This document shows, in pieces, positions 55,799-64,000 of a DNA stretch of 64,000 nucleotides. This stretch comes from Spirochaetales bacterium Spiro_05 (GTDB lineage: Bacteria > Spirochaetota > Spirochaetia > Sphaerochaetales > Sphaerochaetaceae), in assembly GCA_001603115.1 (NCBI GenBank), contig LVBG01000011.1, positions 17,722 to 81,721 of the forward strand, given 5' to 3'. Under the pieces are notes generated by a model. The model saw only the letters and a list, made by a program, of their open reading frames with translations, made no database searches and had not been told where the DNA came from. Numbering within the stretch: the stretch's first letter is position 1; each line of letters starts with the position of its first letter. The translations under genes were made by a program, and so were the position numbers.

Positions 55799-57430
55799 CT
55801 ACTTCAATGGAATAAAGAGCAATTGGCCATCCTCCTGAGCCTGGATGGCAAACTCCTGTTGCTCTTGTTCAGGATACGTTCTCACAAACTCCTCAAGGCT
55901 CAATCGATCCAATAGGGAGAGCTCGTCCAAACTGTACAGCAGTCGGATTACCGGACTCTCTTGGTAGGTCTGGATGAAGGCAATGCCCTGATGCAACTCC
56001 ATATAGGAGAGAAGAGCTGGTTCATAGGCCTGTTTGCCCAGTTTTTTCAGCAGGCTCCGTACAAAGGCCTCCTGTACGGAGAAGATGTCGATCTCTTCCT
56101 GTCTCTGCCCGCTTTTTTTCAAATAAAAGGAAAGATAGGAGTTGAAAAGAGTGAGAATCTGATGGCCTTTGAGCTCAAGGGCCTCACCCAGTTTTCCCAT
56201 CCACATGCCAGCTTGCCCTTGGGTGAAGAAGAGGTCAGCCGCTTCCTTCAATCTGATTGCCCTCAGGATATCCTCCTCACAGAAGGTGGGGGAGCTCTGG
56301 ATCGTATAGGGTGCATCCTTGAGATGCTTGATGCCAAACTCAGCTGCTTGGTCAGCCACCAGGGTACCGGGAAGCAAGGAGAGAGGGAATATGTCGAGGT
56401 TGCTGGGCTTAAGGGCCATGGCGTAGTCGAGACTTTTGGTGAACGCTTCAAAGCTGTCCAAAGGGAGGCCGATGATCAGGTCAAGGCCGAAGGGGATGCC
56501 CCGATCGTTGAGCAGGGCTACTTTCTTGGCAAAGCTGTCTGGGACAAAACTCCGGTTTGCCTGCTTGAGCACGGCCGGGTCGCTGCTCTGAAGTCCTATC
56601 TGCAAAGAGCAGTTGATGCGAGAAAAAGCATCGGCGAGCTGCTTGTCGAGCAACTCAGCCCTGATTTCAAAGACAAAGTGGATTGCTTGCGATTTGGCTT
56701 CTATGAGGGAGAGCAACTCAAGTGTCCGCTTCTTGTCCATATTGAAGGTAGGGTCGAGCACATAGATTTCACCTACACCATGCGCCACAAGATAGTCCAA
56801 CTCAGCTTCGAGGCGTTCAGGGGGAAAATGTCTTACCGAGCGCTGTCCACGGGATTCAAAACAGAAGCTGCAGTGAAAGGGACAGCCGCGGGTCATCTCC
56901 CACAGCACCGAGGCACCTTCGGTAAGAAAAGGATCCGCCAGACCTTGCAGGATAGGGGAGGAGAGCTCACTGAGCTGGGGTGAGGGAGCATAGGAGATGT
57001 ACTTCAGGTCAGAGACCAAGCCTTTGCCTTGTACTGCTTGGTGTTTCGCCAATTGCTGGACAGCTTGCACGACCGCCTCTTCACCCTCTCCGACCACCAG
57101 AAAAGAGAGGCTGTCCAGGTTGAAGCTCTGCGGATTGGCCGTTGCCTCGGGTCCACCAGCGAACACCACCAATCCTGGATGCTCCTCTTTGAGAGCAGAG
57201 AGAAAGCTATCCATCCAAAGCCGATTCCAAAGGTAGACGGAGAGGCCGATCACTTCGCCTTGCTCATATGCTACCTGCCCGGCGGCCTGACGTGGATCAT
57301 CGGCGAGCGTAAAGGGATGATGTACGCATGCAAAGCCTTTTGCAAGCAAAGAGCTTTGGATGCAGAGGGCTCCCAAGGGGTAACTGAGGTTTCCTTCTTC
57401 CAGGCAACAGGAGACGAGGTGTATGGTCAT
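55799..57430 (-). CDS. B12-binding-type radical SAM protein of unknown substrate
   Basis: MTIHLVSCCLEEGNLSYPLGALCIQSSLL cobalamin-binding-like N-term, MTRGCPFHCSFCFESRG CxxxCxxC; start placed at MTIHL. Confidence 0.85.
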   Translation of the reverse strand: MTIHLVSCCLEEGNLSYPLGALCIQSSLLAKGFACVHHPFTLADDPRQAAGQVAYEQGEVIGLSVYLWNRLWMDSFLSALKEEHPGLVVFAGGPEATANPQSFNLDSLSFLVVGEGEEAVVQAVQQLAKHQAVQGKGLVSDLKYISYAPSPQLSELSSPILQGLADPFLTEGASVLWEMTRGCPFHCSFCFESRGQRSVRHFPPERLEAELDYLVAHGVGEIYVLDPTFNMDKKRTLELLSLIEAKSQAIHFVFEIRAELLDKQLADAFSRINCSLQIGLQSSDPAVLKQANRSFVPDSFAKKVALLNDRGIPFGLDLIIGLPLDSFEAFTKSLDYAMALKPSNLDIFPLSLLPGTLVADQAAEFGIKHLKDAPYTIQSSPTFCEEDILRAIRLKEAADLFFTQGQAGMWMGKLGEALELKGHQILTLFNSYLSFYLKKSGQRQEEIDIFSVQEAFVRSLLKKLGKQAYEPALLSYMELHQGIAFIQTYQESPVIRLLYSLDELSLLDRLSLEEFVRTYPEQEQQEFAIQAQEDGQLLFIPLK

Positions 57431-57494
57431 ACGCAGATAGTAGCCTGCCACTCTCTCTCTTGCAAGGAGGGTCGGTGCGTGTATAGTGTAAGGT

Positions 57495-58292
57495 ATGAGA
57501 CGGATTTTGGTAGTGATTCTGCTCTTCTTGTCCTCTTTGTATGCAGCACCCCTCGCCCTCGAGGTGGTGGGTTTGCACCCCAACCAGATAGAGCTTGCCT
57601 GGGAGCCAGTTGAGGGTGCCCACTATTATGATGTGTACCTTGATGGGAATGCGGTGGCGCGGGTGACTACTGCCTTTGCAACGCTCGGTTCGAATGAGAA
57701 TAGTCTTGCCTCCCATACCGAGTATCAGGTGATTGTTGCAGCAAGGAAACAGGGCAACATTGATCTGGCTGCAGGCCTGAAAAAGGTGACCACTTCCGGT
57801 TGGGAGGGGCGATACCGATGGGAGAACACCACCGGCGAGGATAACAAGGGAGCGTGCAAAAGCCTTGATTTCACGGTTGTGTACAGCGATGGGTCCTATC
57901 AGGTGTTTGCCCACTATGATCAGGTCTACCGGATATTTCCCTTGGTTCCTGACCAGCTTCTTGGCAAAGAGGTGAGTTGGGAGGGCGAGCAGGAGTACCA
58001 GAAGGCATATCGGGCGAACGCCAAGGTGTTCAATACCACTTCCCATGTTCCGAAAAGTTGGAGTGTCACCAAGATGGAGATGGGTGTAAGCCGCTTTTCA
58101 GTAGAGGTGAAGAGCAGGGTGGGCTCTCTTCGATTCACTACCCGCTCGACCTACACCTTTCAACTTTCCCCTAAAGGGGAAGAGCTGCTTCTTTTTGAGA
58201 CAAAGGGTGATGGACTCGCCTCTTGGGGGCTCTTCTCAAGTCCGAATCCAGGGGAGAAGGGGGTCTTCCATTGTGTGTTTCTCGGACCATGA
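57495..58292 (+). CDS. Secreted protein with fibronectin type III-like domain
   Basis: Signal peptide; LEVVGLHPNQIELAWEPVEGAHYYDVYLDGNAVARVT FN3-like. Confidence 0.7.
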   Translation: MRRILVVILLFLSSLYAAPLALEVVGLHPNQIELAWEPVEGAHYYDVYLDGNAVARVTTAFATLGSNENSLASHTEYQVIVAARKQGNIDLAAGLKKVTTSGWEGRYRWENTTGEDNKGACKSLDFTVVYSDGSYQVFAHYDQVYRIFPLVPDQLLGKEVSWEGEQEYQKAYRANAKVFNTTSHVPKSWSVTKMEMGVSRFSVEVKSRVGSLRFTTRSTYTFQLSPKGEELLLFETKGDGLASWGLFSSPNPGEKGVFHCVFLGP

Positions 58293-58319
58293 ATGAGAAA
58301 AACCTTGAAACAGTATACG

Positions 58320-58348
58320 TTGACAAAAGCTGAGAGCCCCAGTATATG
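58320..58348 (+). promoter_or_regulatory. Sigma-70-like promoter for topA
   Basis: TTGACA-N17-TATATG. Confidence 0.75.
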
Positions 58349-58386
58349 TTGTAACCTAAGGCCTCGTGTCTTGAGGAGAATACTGC

Positions 58387-60933
58387 ATGGATGATGCCAA
58401 AACCCTGATCGTAGTTGAGTCGCCCACCAAAGCGAAGACCATTACGAAATTCCTGCCCAAGGAGTGCAAGGTGGTTGCCAGCAAAGGCCATATCCGTGAC
58501 CTCCCGGAGGAACGTATGGCCATTGATGTGGAAAAGGACTTCACTTGTGAGTATCAGGTGGTCAGCGGCAAGGAGAGCCTGATCAAGGAGCTGAAGAGCA
58601 GTCTCAAGGGTGCTTCCCGCTTGCTGTTGGCAACTGATGAGGACCGCGAGGGTGAAAGCATCTCGTGGCATCTGCTTGAAGTGCTCAAGCCAAAGATTCC
58701 CTACCAGCGGATGGTCTTTCATGAAATTACCAAGAGTGCCATCACCAAAGCGCTCGAGCAGGGACGGGCATTGGACGAGAACTTGGTGATGGCCCAGGAA
58801 GGTCGAAGGGTTGTTGACCGTCTCTATGGATACACGCTCTCTCCCACCTTGTGGAGAAAACTCTCCAACAAAAAGCTTTCGGCAGGTCGAGTGCAGTCGG
58901 TAGGTTTGAGGCTGACGGTGGAGCGTGAACGCCTTCGCATGCTCTTCCTGCAGACAACCTACTATGATGCAAAAGCGGATTTGCTCTCAAAAGAGCACAA
59001 GTCTTTTGAAGCGAAGCTGACTTCGTATCAGGGTCAGGGCATTGCAGGAAGCAAGGATTTCGACTCCAACAGCGGTGTCTACAAGCAGAAGGCCAACACC
59101 TTGCTGCTGCAGAAGGAGCAGATAGAGGCAATCGTCAAAGAGCTTGAGCGTGAAACGTATCGTGTCGAGGACATCCAGCGCAAACCGTTTGTCACTCGTC
59201 CCAGCATTCCTTTCACTACCAGCACCCTTCAGCAGGATGCGATCAAGAAGCTGCACATAAGTGCTTCCGATACGATGCGCATTGCCCAGAAGCTCTATGA
59301 GAATGGGTTCATCACCTATATGAGAACCGATAGTCCTTCTTTGAGCCAGGAGGGAACACGTGCTGCAAGAAGTGTGGTGGAGTCGTTGTACGGCAATGAG
59401 TATCTCTCCTCTTCCCCTCGGTATTTTGCTGCAAAGAGTGCAGGAGCCCAGGAAGCCCACGAGGCGATTCGCCCTGCAGGTGAGACCTTTCTCCACCCTT
59501 CTGAAACCCATCTGGTGGGCAAGGAGCTCTCTCTCTATGAACTGATCTGGAAGCGGACGCTGGCAAGCCAGATGGCAGAAGCGAAAAAAGCTACCACAAC
59601 GGTTCGGATCAAGGCTGGCGATGGAGAGTTTACGGCAACCGGAACGGAGATTGTTTTCCCCGGTTTCTTGCGTGCCTATGTAGAGGGCAGTGACGACCCC
59701 GAGGCCGCCCTCGATGACAAAGAGTCCTTGCTTCCTGCTCTGAAGGTCGGGGAAGTATGCGACCTCCAGGCTTTGGCAGCGAGTGAACACCAGACCAAGA
59801 GCCCTGCTCGCTTCACGGAAGCTTCCTTGGTCCAGGAGCTGGAGAAGCGTGGCATCGGCCGGCCGTCGACCTACGCCACCATCATCAAGACGTTGCTCGA
59901 TCGCCGCTATGTGGTAAAGGAAGGCTCAGCCCTTGCTCCGACGTTCATGGGGTTTGCCGTCTGCCAATTCCTGGAGACAAACTTCCCTCAGTTCGTTGAT
60001 TACGATTTCACCTCCATGATGGAGGATGGGTTGGACAAGATAGCCAGCGGTGAGCTGGACAAGGTTGCCTTCCTCTCTTCCTTCTACCTTGGAGAGACAG
60101 GGCTGGCCAAGCAGAATGAGCTGCAGCTGAGCCTTGACAACAAGGTGGCCTCAAAAACCTTGAGCCTTCCGCATATCTCTGCGGAGAATCCCATCATGAT
60201 CGGTCCCTACGGACCGTATGTGATCGATGAGCAGGCCCAGTTCATCTCGCTTCCGCAAGACTGGCTTCCCGGCAGTGTAACCGATGAGCAGGTCAAGCAG
60301 CTCAAAGCAAACGGCAAGGAGAAAGCCAAGCCGGTAGTGCTGGGCAGTGGACCTGTATCGGGTGAACCTGTCCAAGTGCTCACCGGCCGCTTCGGCCCTT
60401 ACTGGCAGGAAGGGGAGGGCAAGGAAGCCAAACGGGCAAGCATCCCCAAGTGGGTGCAGGATGCCCAAAAGGCCGAGGACCTGGAGATTGCGAGGCGCTA
60501 TCTGTCGTTGCCTAGGGTGCTGGGGACGGATGCCGAGGGCCATGAGGTCATCGCCCACAAGGGAAAGTACGGACCCTTTGTGGCCTGTAATTCCGAGATA
60601 CGAAACCTACGAAAGAACGACAACGACCAACATCTCTTCTCCATTACCTTGGAGCAAGCTCTCGAGCTGCTCAAAGAGGAGAAAACCCCTGCAGGAAAGG
60701 CGAGGGGACGAAAGACACAAGCAAGAACGTCAAAAGCCTCCGTTGTGAAGGATCTGGGCACGTTCGAAAACGAGACAGTGGCATTGGCCACCGGTCGCTA
60801 CGGCTTCTACTTGAAGGTCGGCAAGGAAAACATTGCCTTGCCCAACGAATTCAAGAAGGATGAGGCGAAAGCCAACTCCCTTACCCATGAAGAGGCCGTA
60901 GAGATCATCCGCACCAAGCGTGCAAAGGGCTAG
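58387..60933 (+). CDS. topA: DNA topoisomerase I
   Basis: TLIVVESPTKAKTITKFLP, LATDEDREGESISWHLLEVL, FITYMRTDSPSLS catalytic Tyr. Confidence 0.97.
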   Translation: MDDAKTLIVVESPTKAKTITKFLPKECKVVASKGHIRDLPEERMAIDVEKDFTCEYQVVSGKESLIKELKSSLKGASRLLLATDEDREGESISWHLLEVLKPKIPYQRMVFHEITKSAITKALEQGRALDENLVMAQEGRRVVDRLYGYTLSPTLWRKLSNKKLSAGRVQSVGLRLTVERERLRMLFLQTTYYDAKADLLSKEHKSFEAKLTSYQGQGIAGSKDFDSNSGVYKQKANTLLLQKEQIEAIVKELERETYRVEDIQRKPFVTRPSIPFTTSTLQQDAIKKLHISASDTMRIAQKLYENGFITYMRTDSPSLSQEGTRAARSVVESLYGNEYLSSSPRYFAAKSAGAQEAHEAIRPAGETFLHPSETHLVGKELSLYELIWKRTLASQMAEAKKATTTVRIKAGDGEFTATGTEIVFPGFLRAYVEGSDDPEAALDDKESLLPALKVGEVCDLQALAASEHQTKSPARFTEASLVQELEKRGIGRPSTYATIIKTLLDRRYVVKEGSALAPTFMGFAVCQFLETNFPQFVDYDFTSMMEDGLDKIASGELDKVAFLSSFYLGETGLAKQNELQLSLDNKVASKTLSLPHISAENPIMIGPYGPYVIDEQAQFISLPQDWLPGSVTDEQVKQLKANGKEKAKPVVLGSGPVSGEPVQVLTGRFGPYWQEGEGKEAKRASIPKWVQDAQKAEDLEIARRYLSLPRVLGTDAEGHEVIAHKGKYGPFVACNSEIRNLRKNDNDQHLFSITLEQALELLKEEKTPAGKARGRKTQARTSKASVVKDLGTFENETVALATGRYGFYLKVGKENIALPNEFKKDEAKANSLTHEEAVEIIRTKRAKG

Positions 60934-60945
60934 AGAAAGGAAAAC

Positions 60946-62061
60946 ATGGCAAGACTTTTGGGAAAGCGACCCCCTGCCAGGCATGTGGAGACAATTGCTA
61001 CCGAGGATACGGTAGAGCAGCTCTCCAGTGAGTTCCGCCTGAGTAAGGAGAAGGTGCAAAGCATTCTCAGGGGTGTGGGGATCAACCTGGAGGGTTCAAA
61101 CCCTGCCAGTGAGATGGGTCTGTATCGTGAGGTCATCGCCTGTAAGGTTGGTGACCGGTCCCGATTCACCCACTCCGATACGTCCTACGAGGAAGTATTG
61201 GATGAGCAACTGCGCTCCTTTGATGAGATTTACGTAGATACTGCGCCGATTATCCAGGAAGACTGGTTTCTGCACTTCGTAACTGATGCAGAGCCGATTC
61301 TCAAACGGCGCAAGAAAAAACTGATTATCCTCGAGAAGACGCTTGAGGAGCTGCACGGTTTGAAGGACAATCCGGAGAAGGACAAGGAAGTACGGGTCCG
61401 CTCCACCATCCGTCCCGACCTGATCCGCCAGCTTGCCCGCAGGGGCTTGGTGCGCATCGGGGATACCGGTAGTACGGGTATTGCAGATGATCATTTGGTA
61501 AGTCTGTTCTCCCAGATTGGAGCAACCAAGAGCTTGTTGCTTGTTACCCAGGATCGTGGGCTGAGTGAGCGGATTGTGCGTCTTGCCCATCAGCTGGAGC
61601 AGCATCCCAAGCAAGAGGTGAAGAAGCCCTGGTTCCTGCGGTTGCTCGGGCGCAAGAAATCCGATGCCGAACAGTATGCCCACCAAATGGTGGCTTGCAA
61701 GCTCATCGAGGAGGGCAAGCTCAAGCGTTGTTACATCTGTCCTGAGTGCAATGAAAGTTATTATGATGACCTGCATGCTTGTGAAGGCATGGTGCTTTGC
61801 GGCCGGTGCTACCTTGATCTCAAGGAGCAGGAGGCAAAGCAGATTGCGGCCAACCAAAAGAAGCGGGAAGCAGAGCTGAAGGCAGAGGAAGAGCGCCAGA
61901 AGAAGCTCGAGGAAGAGGAGAGGAGGCTGGAGCGAGAGAAGCTCAAGCAAACAGTGGGGCAACGAGTGGAGATGCAGAAGAAGCGCTTCATCAAGCGAGC
62001 CTTTTTGGTGCTTGTTGTGCTGCTCATCTTGGCCGTACTGCTCATTGTTTTGCTGCTGTAG
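60946..62061 (+). CDS. PIN-domain protein with N-terminal HTH-like segment, zinc ribbon, coiled coil and C-terminal TM anchor
   Basis: IYVDTAPIIQED...LEKTLEEL...GIADDHLVSLFSQIGATKSLLLVTQDRGLSERI acidic PIN residues; CYICPECNESYYDDLHACEGMVLCGRCY; KRAFLVLVVLLILAVLLIVLLL at the C-terminus. Confidence 0.82.
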   Translation: MARLLGKRPPARHVETIATEDTVEQLSSEFRLSKEKVQSILRGVGINLEGSNPASEMGLYREVIACKVGDRSRFTHSDTSYEEVLDEQLRSFDEIYVDTAPIIQEDWFLHFVTDAEPILKRRKKKLIILEKTLEELHGLKDNPEKDKEVRVRSTIRPDLIRQLARRGLVRIGDTGSTGIADDHLVSLFSQIGATKSLLLVTQDRGLSERIVRLAHQLEQHPKQEVKKPWFLRLLGRKKSDAEQYAHQMVACKLIEEGKLKRCYICPECNESYYDDLHACEGMVLCGRCYLDLKEQEAKQIAANQKKREAELKAEEERQKKLEEEERRLEREKLKQTVGQRVEMQKKRFIKRAFLVLVVLLILAVLLIVLLL

Positions 62062-62083
62062 TTGCAACCGATTCCAATTTTTT

Positions 62084-62113
62084 ACCGTCTGGACTTGTTC
62101 CGGGCGGTTTTTT
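62084..62113 (+). terminator. Rho-independent terminator after the PIN gene
   Basis: ACCGTCTGG-acttgtt-CCGGGCGGT then T6. Confidence 0.8.
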
Positions 62114-62140
62114 CTTGCAGCGATGCGCCCAATCCAGTAT

Positions 62141-62155
62141 ATTACCAGTGGTAAT
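62141..62155. promoter_or_regulatory. Palindrome ATTACC-AGT-GGTAAT in the promoter/leader of the lipoprotein-TetR operon
   Basis: Perfect 6-bp arms, 18 bp upstream of the ATG. Confidence 0.6.
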
Positions 62156-62172
62156 TTAGTGAAGGAGAGGGT

Positions 62173-63357
62173 ATGGTGATGCATCGCCGAATGTCGTTTT
62201 TGGGAGTCTTGTTGCTTGGCTTGGTTCTGCTTCAGGGGTGCATGTCCATCCCAACCTCGGCAGTAGATCCTGAACGATACTTCAAAGACCAACCGACTTC
62301 CCATGCAGAGACGCTGTATGGGACTCCCTACACAGGAACATGGGCTCCGCTTTTTTTTGCAGACTTTGATCAGATTGAGCGCCTGATGCTCATCGATATC
62401 GCTGACGACCCGATCTATCGCTCGATCGAGGTGCAGATATTCCTCATTGGGGGAAAGGAGGAGGCTGTTGTCATCACCGTCGATCGGAAGAAGAGGATTG
62501 ACTATTACTACGGAAGTGACATCTTGCTCGATGAGAAGCGGAGGGAGTCGGTCTCAACCTTGCTTGATGCTCCGAACTTCCACAAGCAAGAGGTTATGGC
62601 ATCCCTACAGGTGCTGGAAGGCGGGCTTTCCTGTACTGCCTCCTTCACAGACTATGCCGGAAGGCCAATTTTCATTTCGATTGTCGAGAGCAGGCCCAAC
62701 ACCAAGCAGACCGCGATGCTCGCTCCTGTTTCCAACCAGAGCCTGCATCCCACCTCGTTTCCCTTGGTCTTCCTGGATACCTTCAACATGGTATCGCGCA
62801 AGGGTACCCAAATCGAACTGGTATTCGATGGAGTTGTCAGGAAACCAGCCGGCTTTCCCTTGATAGTTGAGAACAGAAGGGTCTTCTACAGTCGCTATGC
62901 AGCAGACGTTGTGGTGGCGGATCTCCTGATTGAGGGAGTGCACCGCATTCCCTTGCACGAAGTGGCATCGGAAACAGCGGAGCTGAGAGATGGCAACGCA
63001 ACCTACCACCTGAACTGGGAGCGAGGGTATCCGGAGCTGGAGAAGGTGAGCTTCGTCGAAGGCGATAGCTCCGTTTCCCTCTCTTTTGCACCAGCGCTGC
63101 CGGATTTGGGACATATGGATGCACAGGCAAGAGCACAAGGCAAGTTTCTGCTTTCCGTGAATGCCCATCCAGCGGTAATTGCCGGAACCTACGACATCGC
63201 TCCCTCACCTGGCGGGCATCGGCTTCTTTTGCAGCCCAGCACCAGTTGGCAACCCCCCTTCATGGGAAAGAAGTGGGTATCGACCTTCCTGTATACCGCT
63301 TATGTGGAAAAAGATCGGCACTATGTCCTGCTCGATGCACGCTGGGATCGTATCTAG
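62173..63357 (+). CDS. Hypothetical lipoprotein
   Basis: 394 aa; LGLVLLQGCMS lipobox. Confidence 0.75.
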   Translation: MVMHRRMSFLGVLLLGLVLLQGCMSIPTSAVDPERYFKDQPTSHAETLYGTPYTGTWAPLFFADFDQIERLMLIDIADDPIYRSIEVQIFLIGGKEEAVVITVDRKKRIDYYYGSDILLDEKRRESVSTLLDAPNFHKQEVMASLQVLEGGLSCTASFTDYAGRPIFISIVESRPNTKQTAMLAPVSNQSLHPTSFPLVFLDTFNMVSRKGTQIELVFDGVVRKPAGFPLIVENRRVFYSRYAADVVVADLLIEGVHRIPLHEVASETAELRDGNATYHLNWERGYPELEKVSFVEGDSSVSLSFAPALPDLGHMDAQARAQGKFLLSVNAHPAVIAGTYDIAPSPGGHRLLLQPSTSWQPPFMGKKWVSTFLYTAYVEKDRHYVLLDARWDRI

Positions 63358-63358
63358 G

Positions 63359-63919
63359 ATGAAACCCAAAGCAAGGAGTGTGGGCCGACAGGCTTTCATC
63401 AAGTGCGTACTCGATATGCTGGATGAGGGAGCCAGCCTGGATGAGATCAATCTTCGGCATATTGCCAAACGCCTTGGGTGCGCCCACACCAATGCCTATA
63501 ACTGGTTTGCATCCCAGCAGGAACTGTACTGGTGGGCACTGGGGCTGGCCATCGAACGGCTGTTGCTTGAAACCCAAGCTGAGGATATTCCGCCTCTTTT
63601 TGCTGAAGATGGCCTATTGGTGCGCTATGCAGCTTTTGCCAGACGACATCCAGCCTGGTTTCGCTTGATCTGGTTGGAACGACTTACTCCTCCAATACCT
63701 GATGAAATTGTGCCTCTGCTTGCAAGACCCTCCTGCTTGATGGGTCGAAGCCTAAAGCAAAGTGTCCCTGCACAAGGGTCATTGCAAGAGAAAGGGGATG
63801 TTTTGTTCTCCTACCTGCATGGGAAACTCTGCTTGCTGGTCACACACCGTATGAGCAGTGAGCAGGTTGAGACACTCGAACAGGATCTGCTCTCATTCGC
63901 CAACTCACTTTTTTGCTGA
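63359..63919 (+). CDS. TetR-like transcriptional regulator
   Basis: KARSVGRQAFIKCVLDMLDEGASLDEINLRHIAKRLGCAHTNAYNWFASQQELYWWALG HTH; follows the lipoprotein stop by 1 bp. Confidence 0.8.
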   Translation: MKPKARSVGRQAFIKCVLDMLDEGASLDEINLRHIAKRLGCAHTNAYNWFASQQELYWWALGLAIERLLLETQAEDIPPLFAEDGLLVRYAAFARRHPAWFRLIWLERLTPPIPDEIVPLLARPSCLMGRSLKQSVPAQGSLQEKGDVLFSYLHGKLCLLVTHRMSSEQVETLEQDLLSFANSLFC

Positions 63920-64000
63920 GCAGATTCTCATCTTCATCCGTGTAGCCCGTAAATGATTTTTTCCTCCCCCTAGAATCTGCAATAGCCAGCTTTCTGGGCC

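Noticed and set aside
61096-62304. 402 aa minus-strand ORF opposite the PIN-domain gene
   Set aside because: Leu/Gln-rich antisense of a charged coiled-coil coding region; crosses the + strand terminator.

Overview
The window is a chromosomal segment that looks like a spirochaete. I infer a Sphaerochaeta-like organism from the gene repertoire and the short AlaRS; I had no database to confirm this. It is almost entirely protein coding, about 45 CDSs, with two tRNAs (initiator Met and Phe). I see no rRNA, no CRISPR array and no intact mobile element. Main blocks: (1) glycerate kinase/GntP permease and TrkHA; (2) a two-component system whose kinase input is a LacI-type sugar-binding fold, next to a sugar ABC transporter and a GH3 glycosidase; (3) an AMMECR1/MEMO/radical-SAM triad; (4) a pur cluster (purE-C-F-M-[purN::purO]-AICARFT-D-L) with a GAR-transformylase::IMP-cyclohydrolase fusion; (5) an Hsp20 gene behind a sigma-54 type promoter, followed by a decayed region with a gene relic; (6) NfnAB; (7) a GGDEF/HD-GYP sensor, an FNR-like regulator and an FprA flavodiiron protein with a good FNR box; (8) a housekeeping block (dprA, short alaS, rlmN, OPT transporter, hflX, ychF, topA) with a tail-anchored HTH-PIN-Zn-ribbon protein. 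The strongest leads for undescribed biology are the LacI-fold histidine kinase system, the PurN-PurO fusion with an internal ribosome-binding site, the AmmeMemoRadiSam triad and the membrane-tethered PIN protein. All calls come from reading the translations and DNA by eye; no searches were run.
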